A stretch of DNA of 64,000 nt, taken from positions 202,434 through 266,433 of the forward strand of contig NZ_FNNJ01000004.1 in the NCBI RefSeq assembly GCF_900106565.1, read 5' to 3'. The notes under the pieces were generated by a model. That model was not told where the DNA came from and did not search any database. It saw nothing but the letters and a program-made list of their open reading frames with translations. The position numbers were made by a program, and so were the translations under genes. Below, piece after piece: positions 23,773 to 32,188 of the stretch (positions are counted from its first letter, which is position 1; each line of letters starts with the position of its first letter). The DNA comes from Lutibacter oricola (lineage in GTDB: Bacteria > Bacteroidota > Bacteroidia > Flavobacteriales > Flavobacteriaceae).

Positions 23773-26019
23773 CTAGTTTTTTAGTTGTTTTTGTTTGAAT
23801 ATATTAAATGAATTATCTTTTTTTCTAGGCCAACTATTATTCATAACATCAACATCTGCAGTTTCTAAATCTGGGTCAATTGTAATATTTTTAATTGCTT
23901 TACTCGAAGGATATACTTTTGTTACTTCCTTATCATTTAACCTCCAAATTTGTGCAGGATATTGTTTACGATCCTTTGTGCCATCTTCAAATTCAAATTC
24001 AACAATAATAGGCATTACTAAATCTCCGGGTTTGTTAAATGTAAGTTCGTAAAAATACTTAGGCGCTTTTATTTGTTGTTTTTCTTCTGAAGAAAAATTA
24101 GCATTTAAATAATCGTTAAGTACTTTAAAATCTTCAGGCTTTTTGTTTTTCAACTCTTTAGAAAATTGTTCGCTTTTTTCAGAAATTAAATATAACGATG
24201 GTGGTAATTGCTCGGCAGTTATACCATATTTTTTTGCCATTTTTATAGCCTTTTCTGTAGGCTTATCCGTAACATAATATTTTTTAACTTCTTTAATACC
24301 AATATCATTATTACCAGTTGTATAAAACCAACCTCTCCAAAACCAATCTAAATCCATTGCCGATGCATCTTCCATAGTTCTAAAAAAATCTGCAGGAGTT
24401 GGGTGTTTAAATTTCCAACGTTTTGCATAGGTTTTAAAGGCAAAATCGAATAATTCAGGCCCCATAATTGTATGGCGTAAAATCCATAAGCCGGCAGCAG
24501 GTTTTGCGTAGGCATTATTTCCAAACTCGTATAAATCCTCCCCTTGAGACATAATTGGCGATAATTTACTTTGATCGCCTTTCATATAACTTACAATAGA
24601 TTTTGGTAAACCTCTAGATAACGGATAATTTAACTCGTATTCTTGTTGTGCTAACATTTGAACAAAAGAATTTAATCCTTCATCCATCCAAGTCCATTGG
24701 CGCTCATCAGAATTAATAATCATTGGAAAAAAGTTATGCCCAACTTCGTGTATGGTAACTCCAATCATTCTATACTTAGTTCTATCGGTATAGCTTCCAT
24801 CAGGATTTGGTCTACCTGGGTTGAAACAAATTTGAGGATACTCCATACCCATTTGCCCATCTACAGAAATTGCTTTGTGATACGGATAATCGAACGTATG
24901 CTTTGAATAAGTTATTAACGCTTGCGCCGTAGCTCTTGTAGAGTGATCTCCGTATAACGGATTAGCTTCTTTAGAATAGTAAGAATATGCCATTACTGTT
25001 TTATTGTTAATTGGTACAGCCATTGCATCCCAAATAAATTTTCTAGATGAAGCAAACGCATAATCTCTTACATTTTCAGCATAAAACTTCCAAGTTTTAG
25101 TTTCTTTAGATTTTTGTTTTTCGTTTTGAGTAGCTTCTTCTTGCGTAACAATTAATACTGGATGTGTAAAAGTTTTTTTAGCTTTATCTAATCTACTTTT
25201 TTGAGTTTTTGTTAGTACTTCTTCTTCGTTAAGTAAAACACCAGTTGCACCTAGCATATGATCTTTAGGTGTTGTAATATTTACGTGGTAATTACCAAAT
25301 TCTAAAGCAAATTCACTACGTCCCCAAAATTGCATATTTTGCCAACCTTCTACATTATCATACACACAAAGTCTTGGAAAAAATTGAGCAATTACATAAT
25401 TATTGTTATTGTCTTTTGGAAAATGTTCGAAACCAGATCTACCATTTTGAGTAACGTGGTTGTTTATATTGTACCACCATTTAATTTTGAAAGAATGTTT
25501 AGTGCCAGGAGCTAAAGGTTTATCTAAGTTTAAACGCATCATTGTGCGGCTAATCATATACGAAGCATCGCTATTGTCAATGTTTTTTACGTATTCAATT
25601 TTAAAACCACCATCAAATTTATCTTGCATAAACTTTTTAGCAAATATTTTTGGTGTGTACAATGGCGCAACAGTATTTTGTCTAATATCTGGACTTTTTG
25701 AATCTGCAGCTCGCACATTTTGATCTAATTGAATCCATAAATAATCTAAATAGTCTTTAGAGTTATTGTGATATGTAATGGTTTCTTCACCATAAATTCG
25801 TTGGTTTTCATCATCAAGTATAATGTCCATTTTATAATCTACTTGCTGTTGCGTATACTCGTAACCAGGAGCTCCAGACGCTGTGTGCTGTGAGTTTGGT
25901 GTTGGTAACTCTTGCTTTAACTGTCTAAATTTACTGGTGTTGTAATGACTGTTTTGTTGTGCAAATGCTGTAGTTGAAATAAAAAAACTAACTAATAAAA
26001 ATTGGTAAAAACCTCTCAT
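23773..26019 (-). CDS. Secreted M1 family metallopeptidase, copy 1
   Basis: This 748-residue protein has a signal peptide (MRGFYQFLLVSFFISTTAFA). The gluzincin zinc site is HEVGH (His424, Glu425, His428) with Glu447 in WTWMDEGLNSF, the 18-residue spacing expected for M1 peptidases. The GMEY segment (391-394) replaces the GAMEN motif. The N-terminal domain is beta-rich (MDIILDDENQRIYGEETITY). It is a close paralogue of the next gene upstream (26094-28355), with long identical blocks. Both probably trim peptides in the periplasm. The gap between the two copies is 74 bp. Confidence 0.92.
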   Translation of the reverse strand: MRGFYQFLLVSFFISTTAFAQQNSHYNTSKFRQLKQELPTPNSQHTASGAPGYEYTQQQVDYKMDIILDDENQRIYGEETITYHNNSKDYLDYLWIQLDQNVRAADSKSPDIRQNTVAPLYTPKIFAKKFMQDKFDGGFKIEYVKNIDNSDASYMISRTMMRLNLDKPLAPGTKHSFKIKWWYNINNHVTQNGRSGFEHFPKDNNNNYVIAQFFPRLCVYDNVEGWQNMQFWGRSEFALEFGNYHVNITTPKDHMLGATGVLLNEEEVLTKTQKSRLDKAKKTFTHPVLIVTQEEATQNEKQKSKETKTWKFYAENVRDYAFASSRKFIWDAMAVPINNKTVMAYSYYSKEANPLYGDHSTRATAQALITYSKHTFDYPYHKAISVDGQMGMEYPQICFNPGRPNPDGSYTDRTKYRMIGVTIHEVGHNFFPMIINSDERQWTWMDEGLNSFVQMLAQQEYELNYPLSRGLPKSIVSYMKGDQSKLSPIMSQGEDLYEFGNNAYAKPAAGLWILRHTIMGPELFDFAFKTYAKRWKFKHPTPADFFRTMEDASAMDLDWFWRGWFYTTGNNDIGIKEVKKYYVTDKPTEKAIKMAKKYGITAEQLPPSLYLISEKSEQFSKELKNKKPEDFKVLNDYLNANFSSEEKQQIKAPKYFYELTFNKPGDLVMPIIVEFEFEDGTKDRKQYPAQIWRLNDKEVTKVYPSSKAIKNITIDPDLETADVDVMNNSWPRKKDNSFNIFKQKQLKN

Positions 26020-26065
26020 AAATTATTTTTTAATGCGGCAATATAATAAAATTGATTTGTTATAA

Positions 26066-26087
26066 AAAAGCCACTATTTAGTGACTT
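26066..26087 (-). terminator. Terminator between the M1 peptidase genes
   Basis: Minus strand: an 8-pair stem with one mismatch (AAG.CACTA / TAGTG.CTT, 2-nt loop) is followed by a T-run. It lies just after the stop of the upstream M1 gene. Confidence 0.6.
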
Positions 26088-26093
26088 AGATTA

Positions 26094-28355
26094 TTATCCT
26101 TTAATTTGATTTTTTTTGAATGAATCAAAATTGTTTTCTTTGTTTTTTGGCCAGCTATTGTTAGATGTATCAACATCAGCGGTTTGTTTGTCTGGATCAA
26201 CTGTTATGTTTTTTATGGCTTTGTTAGAAGGATAAACTTTAGTAACCTCATTGTCGTTTAACCTCCAAATTTGAGCAGGATATTGTTTTCTATCTTTTGT
26301 TCCATCTTCAAACTCAAATTCAACAATAATTGGCATAACTAAGTCTCCAGGTTTTTCAAAAGTTAACTCGTAAAAATACTTAGGTGCTTTTAGTTGTTGT
26401 TTTTCTTCGGAAGTAAAATTAGCATCAATATAGTTACTTAATACTTTATAATCTTCAGGTTTGTTGTCTTTTACTTTTTTAGATAAATTTTTGCTGTTTT
26501 CAGAAACTAGGTATAGCGATGGAGGTAATTGACTAGCTGTAATACCGTAACGTTTAGCCATAGCTTTTGCTTTTTCTGTTGGTTTGTCAGTTACATAGTA
26601 TTTTTTTACATCTTTTATACCTATGTCATTATTGCCAGTTGTGTAAAACCAACCTCTCCAAAACCAATCTAAATCCATTGCAGATGCATCTTCCATAGTT
26701 CTAAAAAAGTCTGCTGGTGTTGGGTGTTTAAATTTCCAACGTTTAGCGTATGTTTTAAAAGCAAAATCAAACAATTCTGGTCCCATAATAGTTTGGCGTA
26801 ATATAAATAAACCAGCTGCAGGTTTGGCATATGCATTAGAACCAAATTGGTGAACATTATCGCCTTGTGACATAATTGGAGAAATATTACTTTGATCTCC
26901 TTTCATATATGGTACAATGTTTTTTGGGTATTTTGTCATTGGAAATAACTCTGGATTGTATTTGTACTCTGCTAAAATTTCAACAAAAGAATTTAAACCT
27001 TCATCCATCCAAGTCCATTGGCGTTCATCAGAATTAACAATCATAGGAAAAAAGTTATGACCAACCTCGTGTGTAATTACTCCAATCATTCCTTTTCTTA
27101 CTCTTTCAGAAACTTTTCCATTTCTAGGTCTACCATAATTCCAGCAAATCATTGGGTATTCCATACCTTGTTGTTTTGCGTTTACAGATGTTGCTTGTGG
27201 ATATGGATAATCAAAAGTTTGTTCAGAATATACTTTTAATGTATTTGCTACAACTCTAGTCGAATGCTCTTCCCATAATGGGTTTCCTTCGTTTGGATAT
27301 AGCGAATAAGCCATCGTATTTTTTCCATTTAACTGAACTGCCATTGCATCCCAAATAAACTTACGTGAAGATGCAAAAGCAAAATCACGAACGTTTTCAG
27401 CCTTTAAAGTCCAAGTTTTAGTTTCTTTAGAAAATCCTTTTTCTGAAGCTAAAGCTTCTTCTGGAGTAACAATAAAAACAGGATTATTGTATTCGTTTTT
27501 AGCATTTAAATAACGTTTATGTTGTGTTTTAGTAAATACGTCTTTTGGGTTTTGAATAACTCCTGTACCATTTAAAATATGATCTTTAGGTGTTGTAATA
27601 TTTACTTCGTAATTACCAAACTCTAAGGCAAACTCACTTCTTCCCCAAAATTGCATATTTTGCCAACCTTCAACATTATTATAAACTGCTAAACGAGGAA
27701 AAAATTGAGCAATAACATACAATCTATTTCCATCAGGAAATGGCTCGTAACCCGATCTTCCTTGGCTTGTAGTATAATCGTTTATGTTATACCACCATTT
27801 TATTTTAAATTGATAAGATTCTCCACTAGCCAATGGTTTAGGTAAGTTAATACGCATCATTGTCCAGTTAATCATATAGTCAATTGAGTTTCCTGCTAAA
27901 TCTTTTATGTATTCAATTTTAAAACCTCCATCAAAAGGTTTTCCCATAAATTTACCTGCAAATTTTGAAGGTCTGTATAAAACGTCTGGTCCGCCACCTT
28001 TTATAAGTTCGTTTCTAGAATGTGCTTCTCGAACATTTTGATCTAGTTGAACCCATAAATAATCTAATACATCTTTAGAGTTGTTATGGTAAGTAATAAT
28101 TTCTTCACCATATAATTTCTTATTAGCATCATCTAAAACAATATCCATTTTATAATCAACTTGTTGTTGCGTATACTCGTAACCCGGAGCTCCAGAAGCT
28201 GTGTGTTGTTTATTTGGTGTAGGTAATTCTTGTTTTAACTGCCTAAATTTACTTGTGTTTATATGTGATTTTTGTGTGTTTAGTTCTTTTTCTTGTGCAA
28301 ATAGCGATGAAGAAATAACTGTAATTGAAAGTACAGTTAGTAGTATTTTTTTCAT
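26094..28355 (-). CDS. Secreted M1 family metallopeptidase, copy 2
   Basis: Same architecture as copy 1: a signal peptide (MKKILLTVLSITVISSSLFAQ), a beta-rich N-terminal domain, GMEY, HEVGH and WTWMDEGLNSF. I used the Met at 28355 because it gives a clean signal peptide; 28403 would add 16 unlikely residues. The C-terminal 200 residues are almost identical to copy 1, while the metallopeptidase half has diverged more, for example KQQGMEYPMICWNYGRP against GQMGMEYPQICFNPGRP. This is a local tandem duplication with intact catalytic residues in both copies. Confidence 0.92.
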   Translation of the reverse strand: MKKILLTVLSITVISSSLFAQEKELNTQKSHINTSKFRQLKQELPTPNKQHTASGAPGYEYTQQQVDYKMDIVLDDANKKLYGEEIITYHNNSKDVLDYLWVQLDQNVREAHSRNELIKGGGPDVLYRPSKFAGKFMGKPFDGGFKIEYIKDLAGNSIDYMINWTMMRINLPKPLASGESYQFKIKWWYNINDYTTSQGRSGYEPFPDGNRLYVIAQFFPRLAVYNNVEGWQNMQFWGRSEFALEFGNYEVNITTPKDHILNGTGVIQNPKDVFTKTQHKRYLNAKNEYNNPVFIVTPEEALASEKGFSKETKTWTLKAENVRDFAFASSRKFIWDAMAVQLNGKNTMAYSLYPNEGNPLWEEHSTRVVANTLKVYSEQTFDYPYPQATSVNAKQQGMEYPMICWNYGRPRNGKVSERVRKGMIGVITHEVGHNFFPMIVNSDERQWTWMDEGLNSFVEILAEYKYNPELFPMTKYPKNIVPYMKGDQSNISPIMSQGDNVHQFGSNAYAKPAAGLFILRQTIMGPELFDFAFKTYAKRWKFKHPTPADFFRTMEDASAMDLDWFWRGWFYTTGNNDIGIKDVKKYYVTDKPTEKAKAMAKRYGITASQLPPSLYLVSENSKNLSKKVKDNKPEDYKVLSNYIDANFTSEEKQQLKAPKYFYELTFEKPGDLVMPIIVEFEFEDGTKDRKQYPAQIWRLNDNEVTKVYPSNKAIKNITVDPDKQTADVDTSNNSWPKNKENNFDSFKKNQIKG

Positions 28356-28419
28356 AAAATTTGTTAAATGTAATAAGTTTTCGAAATTACCTATTTTTAA
28401 CAAAAATTGGCAATTTTTA

Positions 28420-28917
28420 TTATAATTTTAACAAACCTTTATCATTGTTTTTAGTTAAATAGAAGGTTTTATGGTAATCCTTTACTTTTATTTTAATAAT
28501 ATTCTGTTGTTCTTCAAAATAATTAAATAAGCAAGTGTTTTTGATTTCTAATTGTTGAAGTTGCTCAATATTTTCTATTTCTAGGTAAAAACGTACAATA
28601 TCATCGTCATATTCTTTACCAATATAGGTGAAGTTTTTAACAGTATTATTTATGGTTAAGTTAAAATGCTTTTTAAGGTAATTATAATAAAGCGTATCAA
28701 CATTTTTTATTTCTGAAGTTGTTGCTAAATTGGTTACTGTGTTTAAGTCTTTATCTAATGTATCTTCAATATCGTCTATAAATAAACCAAGTGTAATTTG
28801 TACGGATTTTTGTTCTTGCACATATTCAATTTCACACATACTAACATAATATTTATGTAGTGTAAAAGAGAGTAGAGGTAGCGTTATTAAAAGAAAAAAT
28901 ACTTGTTTAAATTTCAT
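28420..28917 (-). CDS. DUF6702 family secreted protein
   Basis: The 165-residue protein has an N-terminal hydrophobic signal (residues 1-20) and the family start HKYYVSMCEIEYVQEQKSVQITLGLFIDDIEDTL. It is mostly predicted beta, with acidic surface repeats. DUF6702 proteins are common next to M1 peptidase and carboxypeptidase-regulatory genes in Flavobacteriia, as here, but their function is unknown. It is probably a periplasmic accessory protein of the locus. Confidence 0.75.
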   Translation of the reverse strand: MKFKQVFFLLITLPLLSFTLHKYYVSMCEIEYVQEQKSVQITLGLFIDDIEDTLDKDLNTVTNLATTSEIKNVDTLYYNYLKKHFNLTINNTVKNFTYIGKEYDDDIVRFYLEIENIEQLQQLEIKNTCLFNYFEEQQNIIKIKVKDYHKTFYLTKNNDKGLLKL

Positions 28918-28977
28918 TGCGGTTATTTACTGTGCTAATAAACAAAAATTATTCCAAATAGTATTTAGTTATTATAG

Positions 28978-29763
28978 TTAAGGTTTTATTTGGTTGAATT
29001 TTTTACTTTGAGTTATTAGAAAGTTTTTTACTACAAATTCATTAGCGTTATAGTGCTTTTTTAAGTTATTATCTTGGCAATAATCTATAAAAATGTAAAT
29101 TTTATCAGGATGTATTTTTAGTTCTTTTGTGAAAAATTCTTCACTATAATTGGTAACAATATTATCTAGGAATTGAGTTTGTTTTTCAGTTTTTATTTTT
29201 AGTTTTTTTCTTTTTTCCTTCTTTTTTTCTCTTATTTTATTTAGAAAAAGTACATCAGCAAGTTTAAAAACAAGCCCAAGAATATTTCCGCCAGGAGCGT
29301 TAGCTGTTGGGTCTATACTTTTACGAATGTTAGGTGGTTCTCTGTAAAAATCGTCATCTCTATCTAGAGGCATACCTTTGTAAGTTAAAATTTTACTTGT
29401 ATCAAACTTTATACGCTGATTTAAAGTTATTTCATCTAACTCATTATAGCCTTGCTCTAAATAAACTACCATTTTTTTATGTTTAATATGGTAGTTAGAT
29501 ATTTTAATAGTGCGCCTTACATAACTTAGGGAAGAAAATAGAATTGAATCACCCAAGGCAGCATGAATAATAAATTCACCTTTAGCATTACTAGAAGCAC
29601 CAGTTTTTTTAGTTTTATTAATTATGTTAATGTCTTTTAGTAAAAGAGAATCGTTTTTTACTATTCCGTTTAGTCTAATTAGGTTTTCTTGAGCATTTAA
29701 ATTTTGATGAATTATAAAGACTAAAATTAAGAGAATAGCATTGTAATAGTAACTCGTTTTCAT
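28978..29763 (-). CDS. Secreted carboxypeptidase-like regulatory domain protein, copy 1
   Basis: The 261-residue protein has a signal peptide (MKTSYYYNAILLILVFIIHQ). Residues 28-115 form a beta-sandwich carboxypeptidase-D regulatory-like domain (LNGIVKNDSLLLKDINIIN, GASSNAKGEFIIHAALGDSILFSSLSYV) like the N-terminal plug region of TonB-dependent receptors. A highly basic stretch (KIREKKKEKRKKLKIK) follows. The remainder has no recognised domain. It is homologous to the neighbouring gene and may anchor a surface or periplasmic complex. Confidence 0.7.
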   Translation of the reverse strand: MKTSYYYNAILLILVFIIHQNLNAQENLIRLNGIVKNDSLLLKDINIINKTKKTGASSNAKGEFIIHAALGDSILFSSLSYVRRTIKISNYHIKHKKMVVYLEQGYNELDEITLNQRIKFDTSKILTYKGMPLDRDDDFYREPPNIRKSIDPTANAPGGNILGLVFKLADVLFLNKIREKKKEKRKKLKIKTEKQTQFLDNIVTNYSEEFFTKELKIHPDKIYIFIDYCQDNNLKKHYNANEFVVKNFLITQSKKFNQIKP

Positions 29764-29798
29764 AGCAAATTATATATAATGTTTTTTGGAAGAAAGGA

Positions 29799-30587
29799 TC
29801 ACTCTATTTTTTTGAAATTTTTGCTTTCTTCAACTAAAATTTCAATTACTGTTAGTTTTTTATTATTGTCGTATAGTGTTATTAAGTTTCTAGGTTCGCA
29901 GTATGTAAGAAATAGGTTGATACTGTCTTTTGAAATTTTTAAATCGTTGGTAAAAAAGTGTTCACCAAAAGCTCTTACCAAGGTGTGAGAAAATTTTTTC
30001 TTCTTTTTCAATAGTGCTTTTAATTTTTTAGCTTTTTCATATCTTTTATCCGTAATGCCAAATCCACCTCCCGCGCCTCCGCCACCCGCCATTGTTGGGT
30101 CGGTTAGTGCAATTGAACTTGGAGCAGAAGAGAAATCTTTGTTATAACTAGAAAAAGACCTTTTTTTAAGCATAGATGGATGGTAGAAAAAATTGGACTT
30201 AGGTTCAACTTCATCTGGAGTTCTCATAATATCTACAGTTAAATTACCCGATAACCCTTGTATAAAAACTTCATCTAACTGTGTTACAGTTGGTATAAGT
30301 TCAATAATTATTTTTTTTGAAGTATATTGTTTTTTAGAAATACCAATTTTTTTTCGTTCAAATTGTAATGAAGAGAAAAGCAGTGTGTCATTTAACTTTG
30401 CGAAAATTTTAAAATCTCCTTTTTCATTACTCACAGCTCCAAAACCAGAACTTAAATTAACAATATGTACATCGCTAATTGTTTTATTTCCACCAATAAT
30501 TTTTCCTTCAATTTGTTCAGGAATGGTTTGCGAAAAACATTTTAGAGTAATAAAAATAAACACAAATAAGTTGGTAGTTGTTTTCAT
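29799..30587 (-). CDS. Secreted carboxypeptidase-like regulatory domain protein, copy 2
   Basis: The 262-residue paralogue of the previous gene has the same layout: a signal peptide, a regulatory-like domain (IEGKIIGGNKTISDVHIVNLSSG, GAVSNEKGDFKIFAKLNDTLLFSSLQFE) and a basic tail (KKLKALLKKKKKFSHTLVRAF). A glycine-rich stretch (MAGGGGAGGGFGI) in the middle is absent from the other copy. The shared ending EHFFTNDLKISKDSINLFLTYC corresponds to EEFFTKELKIHPDKIYIFIDYC in copy 1. The pair is a tandem duplicate, 35 bp apart. Confidence 0.7.
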   Translation of the reverse strand: MKTTTNLFVFIFITLKCFSQTIPEQIEGKIIGGNKTISDVHIVNLSSGFGAVSNEKGDFKIFAKLNDTLLFSSLQFERKKIGISKKQYTSKKIIIELIPTVTQLDEVFIQGLSGNLTVDIMRTPDEVEPKSNFFYHPSMLKKRSFSSYNKDFSSAPSSIALTDPTMAGGGGAGGGFGITDKRYEKAKKLKALLKKKKKFSHTLVRAFGEHFFTNDLKISKDSINLFLTYCEPRNLITLYDNNKKLTVIEILVEESKNFKKIE

Positions 30588-30729
30588 GTATCTATTTTAT
30601 TATTTTAATAGTTAACACGTATTGTTCGCTATTTATGGTTTCTTTATGTGTAAAGAATTTACATGCTCGTTTCATAGTAGCAAATAAAGAGTTTGAAATC
30701 TTAAAAATGTATTAATACAGTTGTAAACT

Positions 30730-30759
30730 TTTGTTAAAGCAGGTAAATATGTAACTTTG
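30730..30759 (+). promoter_or_regulatory. Promoter of the dipeptidase E gene
   Basis: TTTG (30730-30733, within TTTTG) and TAACTTTG (30752-30759) are separated by 18 bp, matching the Bacteroidota -33/-7 consensus. The element ends 14 bp before the start codon at 30774. This is the clearest complete promoter in the window. Confidence 0.7.
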
Positions 30760-30773
30760 ATAAAACACTAAAA

Positions 30774-31481
30774 ATGAAAAAATTATTAATTGCAAGTACT
30801 TCAACAGTACACGGTAAAAAATATTTAGAATATATACTGCCAGAATTATCGTTGTTTTTTAAAGGGGTGAAGGAAATTTTGTTTATTCCATATGCACGAC
30901 CAAGTGGATTAACGCACAAGGCTTATACTGAAGTTGCTAAAACTGCTTTTGAAAAAATTAACATTGAAGTTAGAGGAATTCACGAATTCGAAAATGCAAT
31001 TGATGCAGTAAACAATGCAAAAGGTATATTTACTGGGGGTGGAAATACATTTTTATTAGTAAAGGAATTATACGATCATAAATTAATTTCAGCATTAAAA
31101 AATGTTGTAGAAAATGGAACACCATATTTTGGAACTAGCGCAGGTAGTAATATTACGGGATTAACAATGCAAAACACCAATGATATGCCAATTATTTACC
31201 CGCCAAGTTTTAATACTTTAGGATTTATAAATTTTAATATTAATCCACATTATTTAGATCCAGATTTAAATTCTACGCATATGGGTGAAACGCGAGAAAC
31301 AAGAATTAATGAATATCACACCATAAATTCAACACCAGTTTTAGGTTTAAGAGAAGGTAGTTGGTTAGCTGTTAATGGTAGTAAGGTAACTTTAAAAGGC
31401 GATTTAAATGCACGTTTATTTCAGCAAGGAAAAGCTGCTGTTGAATTACCAAGCGAAACCGATTTAAGTTTTTTAATGTAA
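30774..31481 (+). CDS. pepE: Peptidase E (dipeptidase E, S51 family)
   Basis: The 235-residue protein has a GATase-like fold. The catalytic Ser is in YFGTSAGSN, and the family segments FIPYARP, GIFTGGGNTFLL and FNINPHYLDPD are present. PepE cleaves N-terminal Asp dipeptides in the cytoplasm. It has its own promoter. The last 9 bp of the gene overlap the end of the convergent DUF4369 gene, which leaves no room for a separate terminator. Confidence 0.92.
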   Translation: MKKLLIASTSTVHGKKYLEYILPELSLFFKGVKEILFIPYARPSGLTHKAYTEVAKTAFEKINIEVRGIHEFENAIDAVNNAKGIFTGGGNTFLLVKELYDHKLISALKNVVENGTPYFGTSAGSNITGLTMQNTNDMPIIYPPSFNTLGFINFNINPHYLDPDLNSTHMGETRETRINEYHTINSTPVLGLREGSWLAVNGSKVTLKGDLNARLFQQGKAAVELPSETDLSFLM

Positions 31482-32186
31482 GTTTAATGTTGTTGCAATA
31501 GCAATAGCATCTGGACATTTTTTAACTTCAGAACTAAGTAGTTTGTAAGTGCTTTTAATTTTTAAAGTATCTACTGTTGAAGTTTTAAGCTGGTCTTTTA
31601 AAAGCATAGCGGCTAAAAAAGAGTTTTTATTGGTTTTTATATAATTGTAAGTGAAATTGGTGAATTCTGTTTCTATAGTTTTCATTTCACTACCAATTTC
31701 TTTTAGTTTTTCTGAATCATTTTCTAATCGCGCCTTTTGAAATTGAGGAAAAAGCTCATTTATTTTACTAAAAATACGTTTAGATGATGTTTTGTAAGCA
31801 TTTAATTCATCATTTAATGGAGAGTCTGCTATAAGAGGCTCACTTAAATGAAGACCATTAATTTGTAATTGAAAGTTTTTGTTTTCTACAATTATAATAC
31901 TTGTAGTAGCATAATTTTCATAAGTTAAAGCAAATCGTTCTGGATATTGAACAACACCTTTAAATGTAAAGCTGTTGTCTTTTACAAAAGCAGAATCAAT
32001 AGGGTATAAAGACGATTCAATAATTTTATTTAGGTAAATTTTACGAGTAGAAAAGTTTTTTAAACTACCAGATATTTCAAAACTAGACAGTAAGTTTTTT
32101 GCTGTACTATTGTTAATTTTATCGGTAGGTTTTTTACAAGAAACTATCGATAAAATTAACAAGCAGTAGATTACAGCATATTTCAT
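31473..32186 (-). CDS. DUF4369 domain lipoprotein
   Basis: The 237-residue lipoprotein (LSIVSCKK) has an N-terminal DUF4369 beta domain, usually found in front of thioredoxin domains in Bacteroidota (ISGSLKNFSTRKIYLNKI, PIDSAFVKDNSFTFKG). Here the thioredoxin domain is absent and replaced by a helical tail. The function is unknown. It is the last gene of the tpx/ftsK/ribB operon, 2 bp after ribB. Confidence 0.75.
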   Translation of the reverse strand: MKYAVIYCLLILSIVSCKKPTDKINNSTAKNLLSSFEISGSLKNFSTRKIYLNKIIESSLYPIDSAFVKDNSFTFKGVVQYPERFALTYENYATTSIIIVENKNFQLQINGLHLSEPLIADSPLNDELNAYKTSSKRIFSKINELFPQFQKARLENDSEKLKEIGSEMKTIETEFTNFTYNYIKTNKNSFLAAMLLKDQLKTSTVDTLKIKSTYKLLSSEVKKCPDAIAIATTLNLH

Positions 32187-32188
32187 TT

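Noticed and set aside
24697..24906. Small plus-strand frames inside the minus-strand M1 peptidase genes
   Set aside because: They are antisense to conserved catalytic regions and have no start context or homology.
23773..28355. Assembly duplication of one M1 peptidase gene
   Set aside because: The two copies differ throughout, including signal peptides and metallopeptidase domains, so they are true paralogues.
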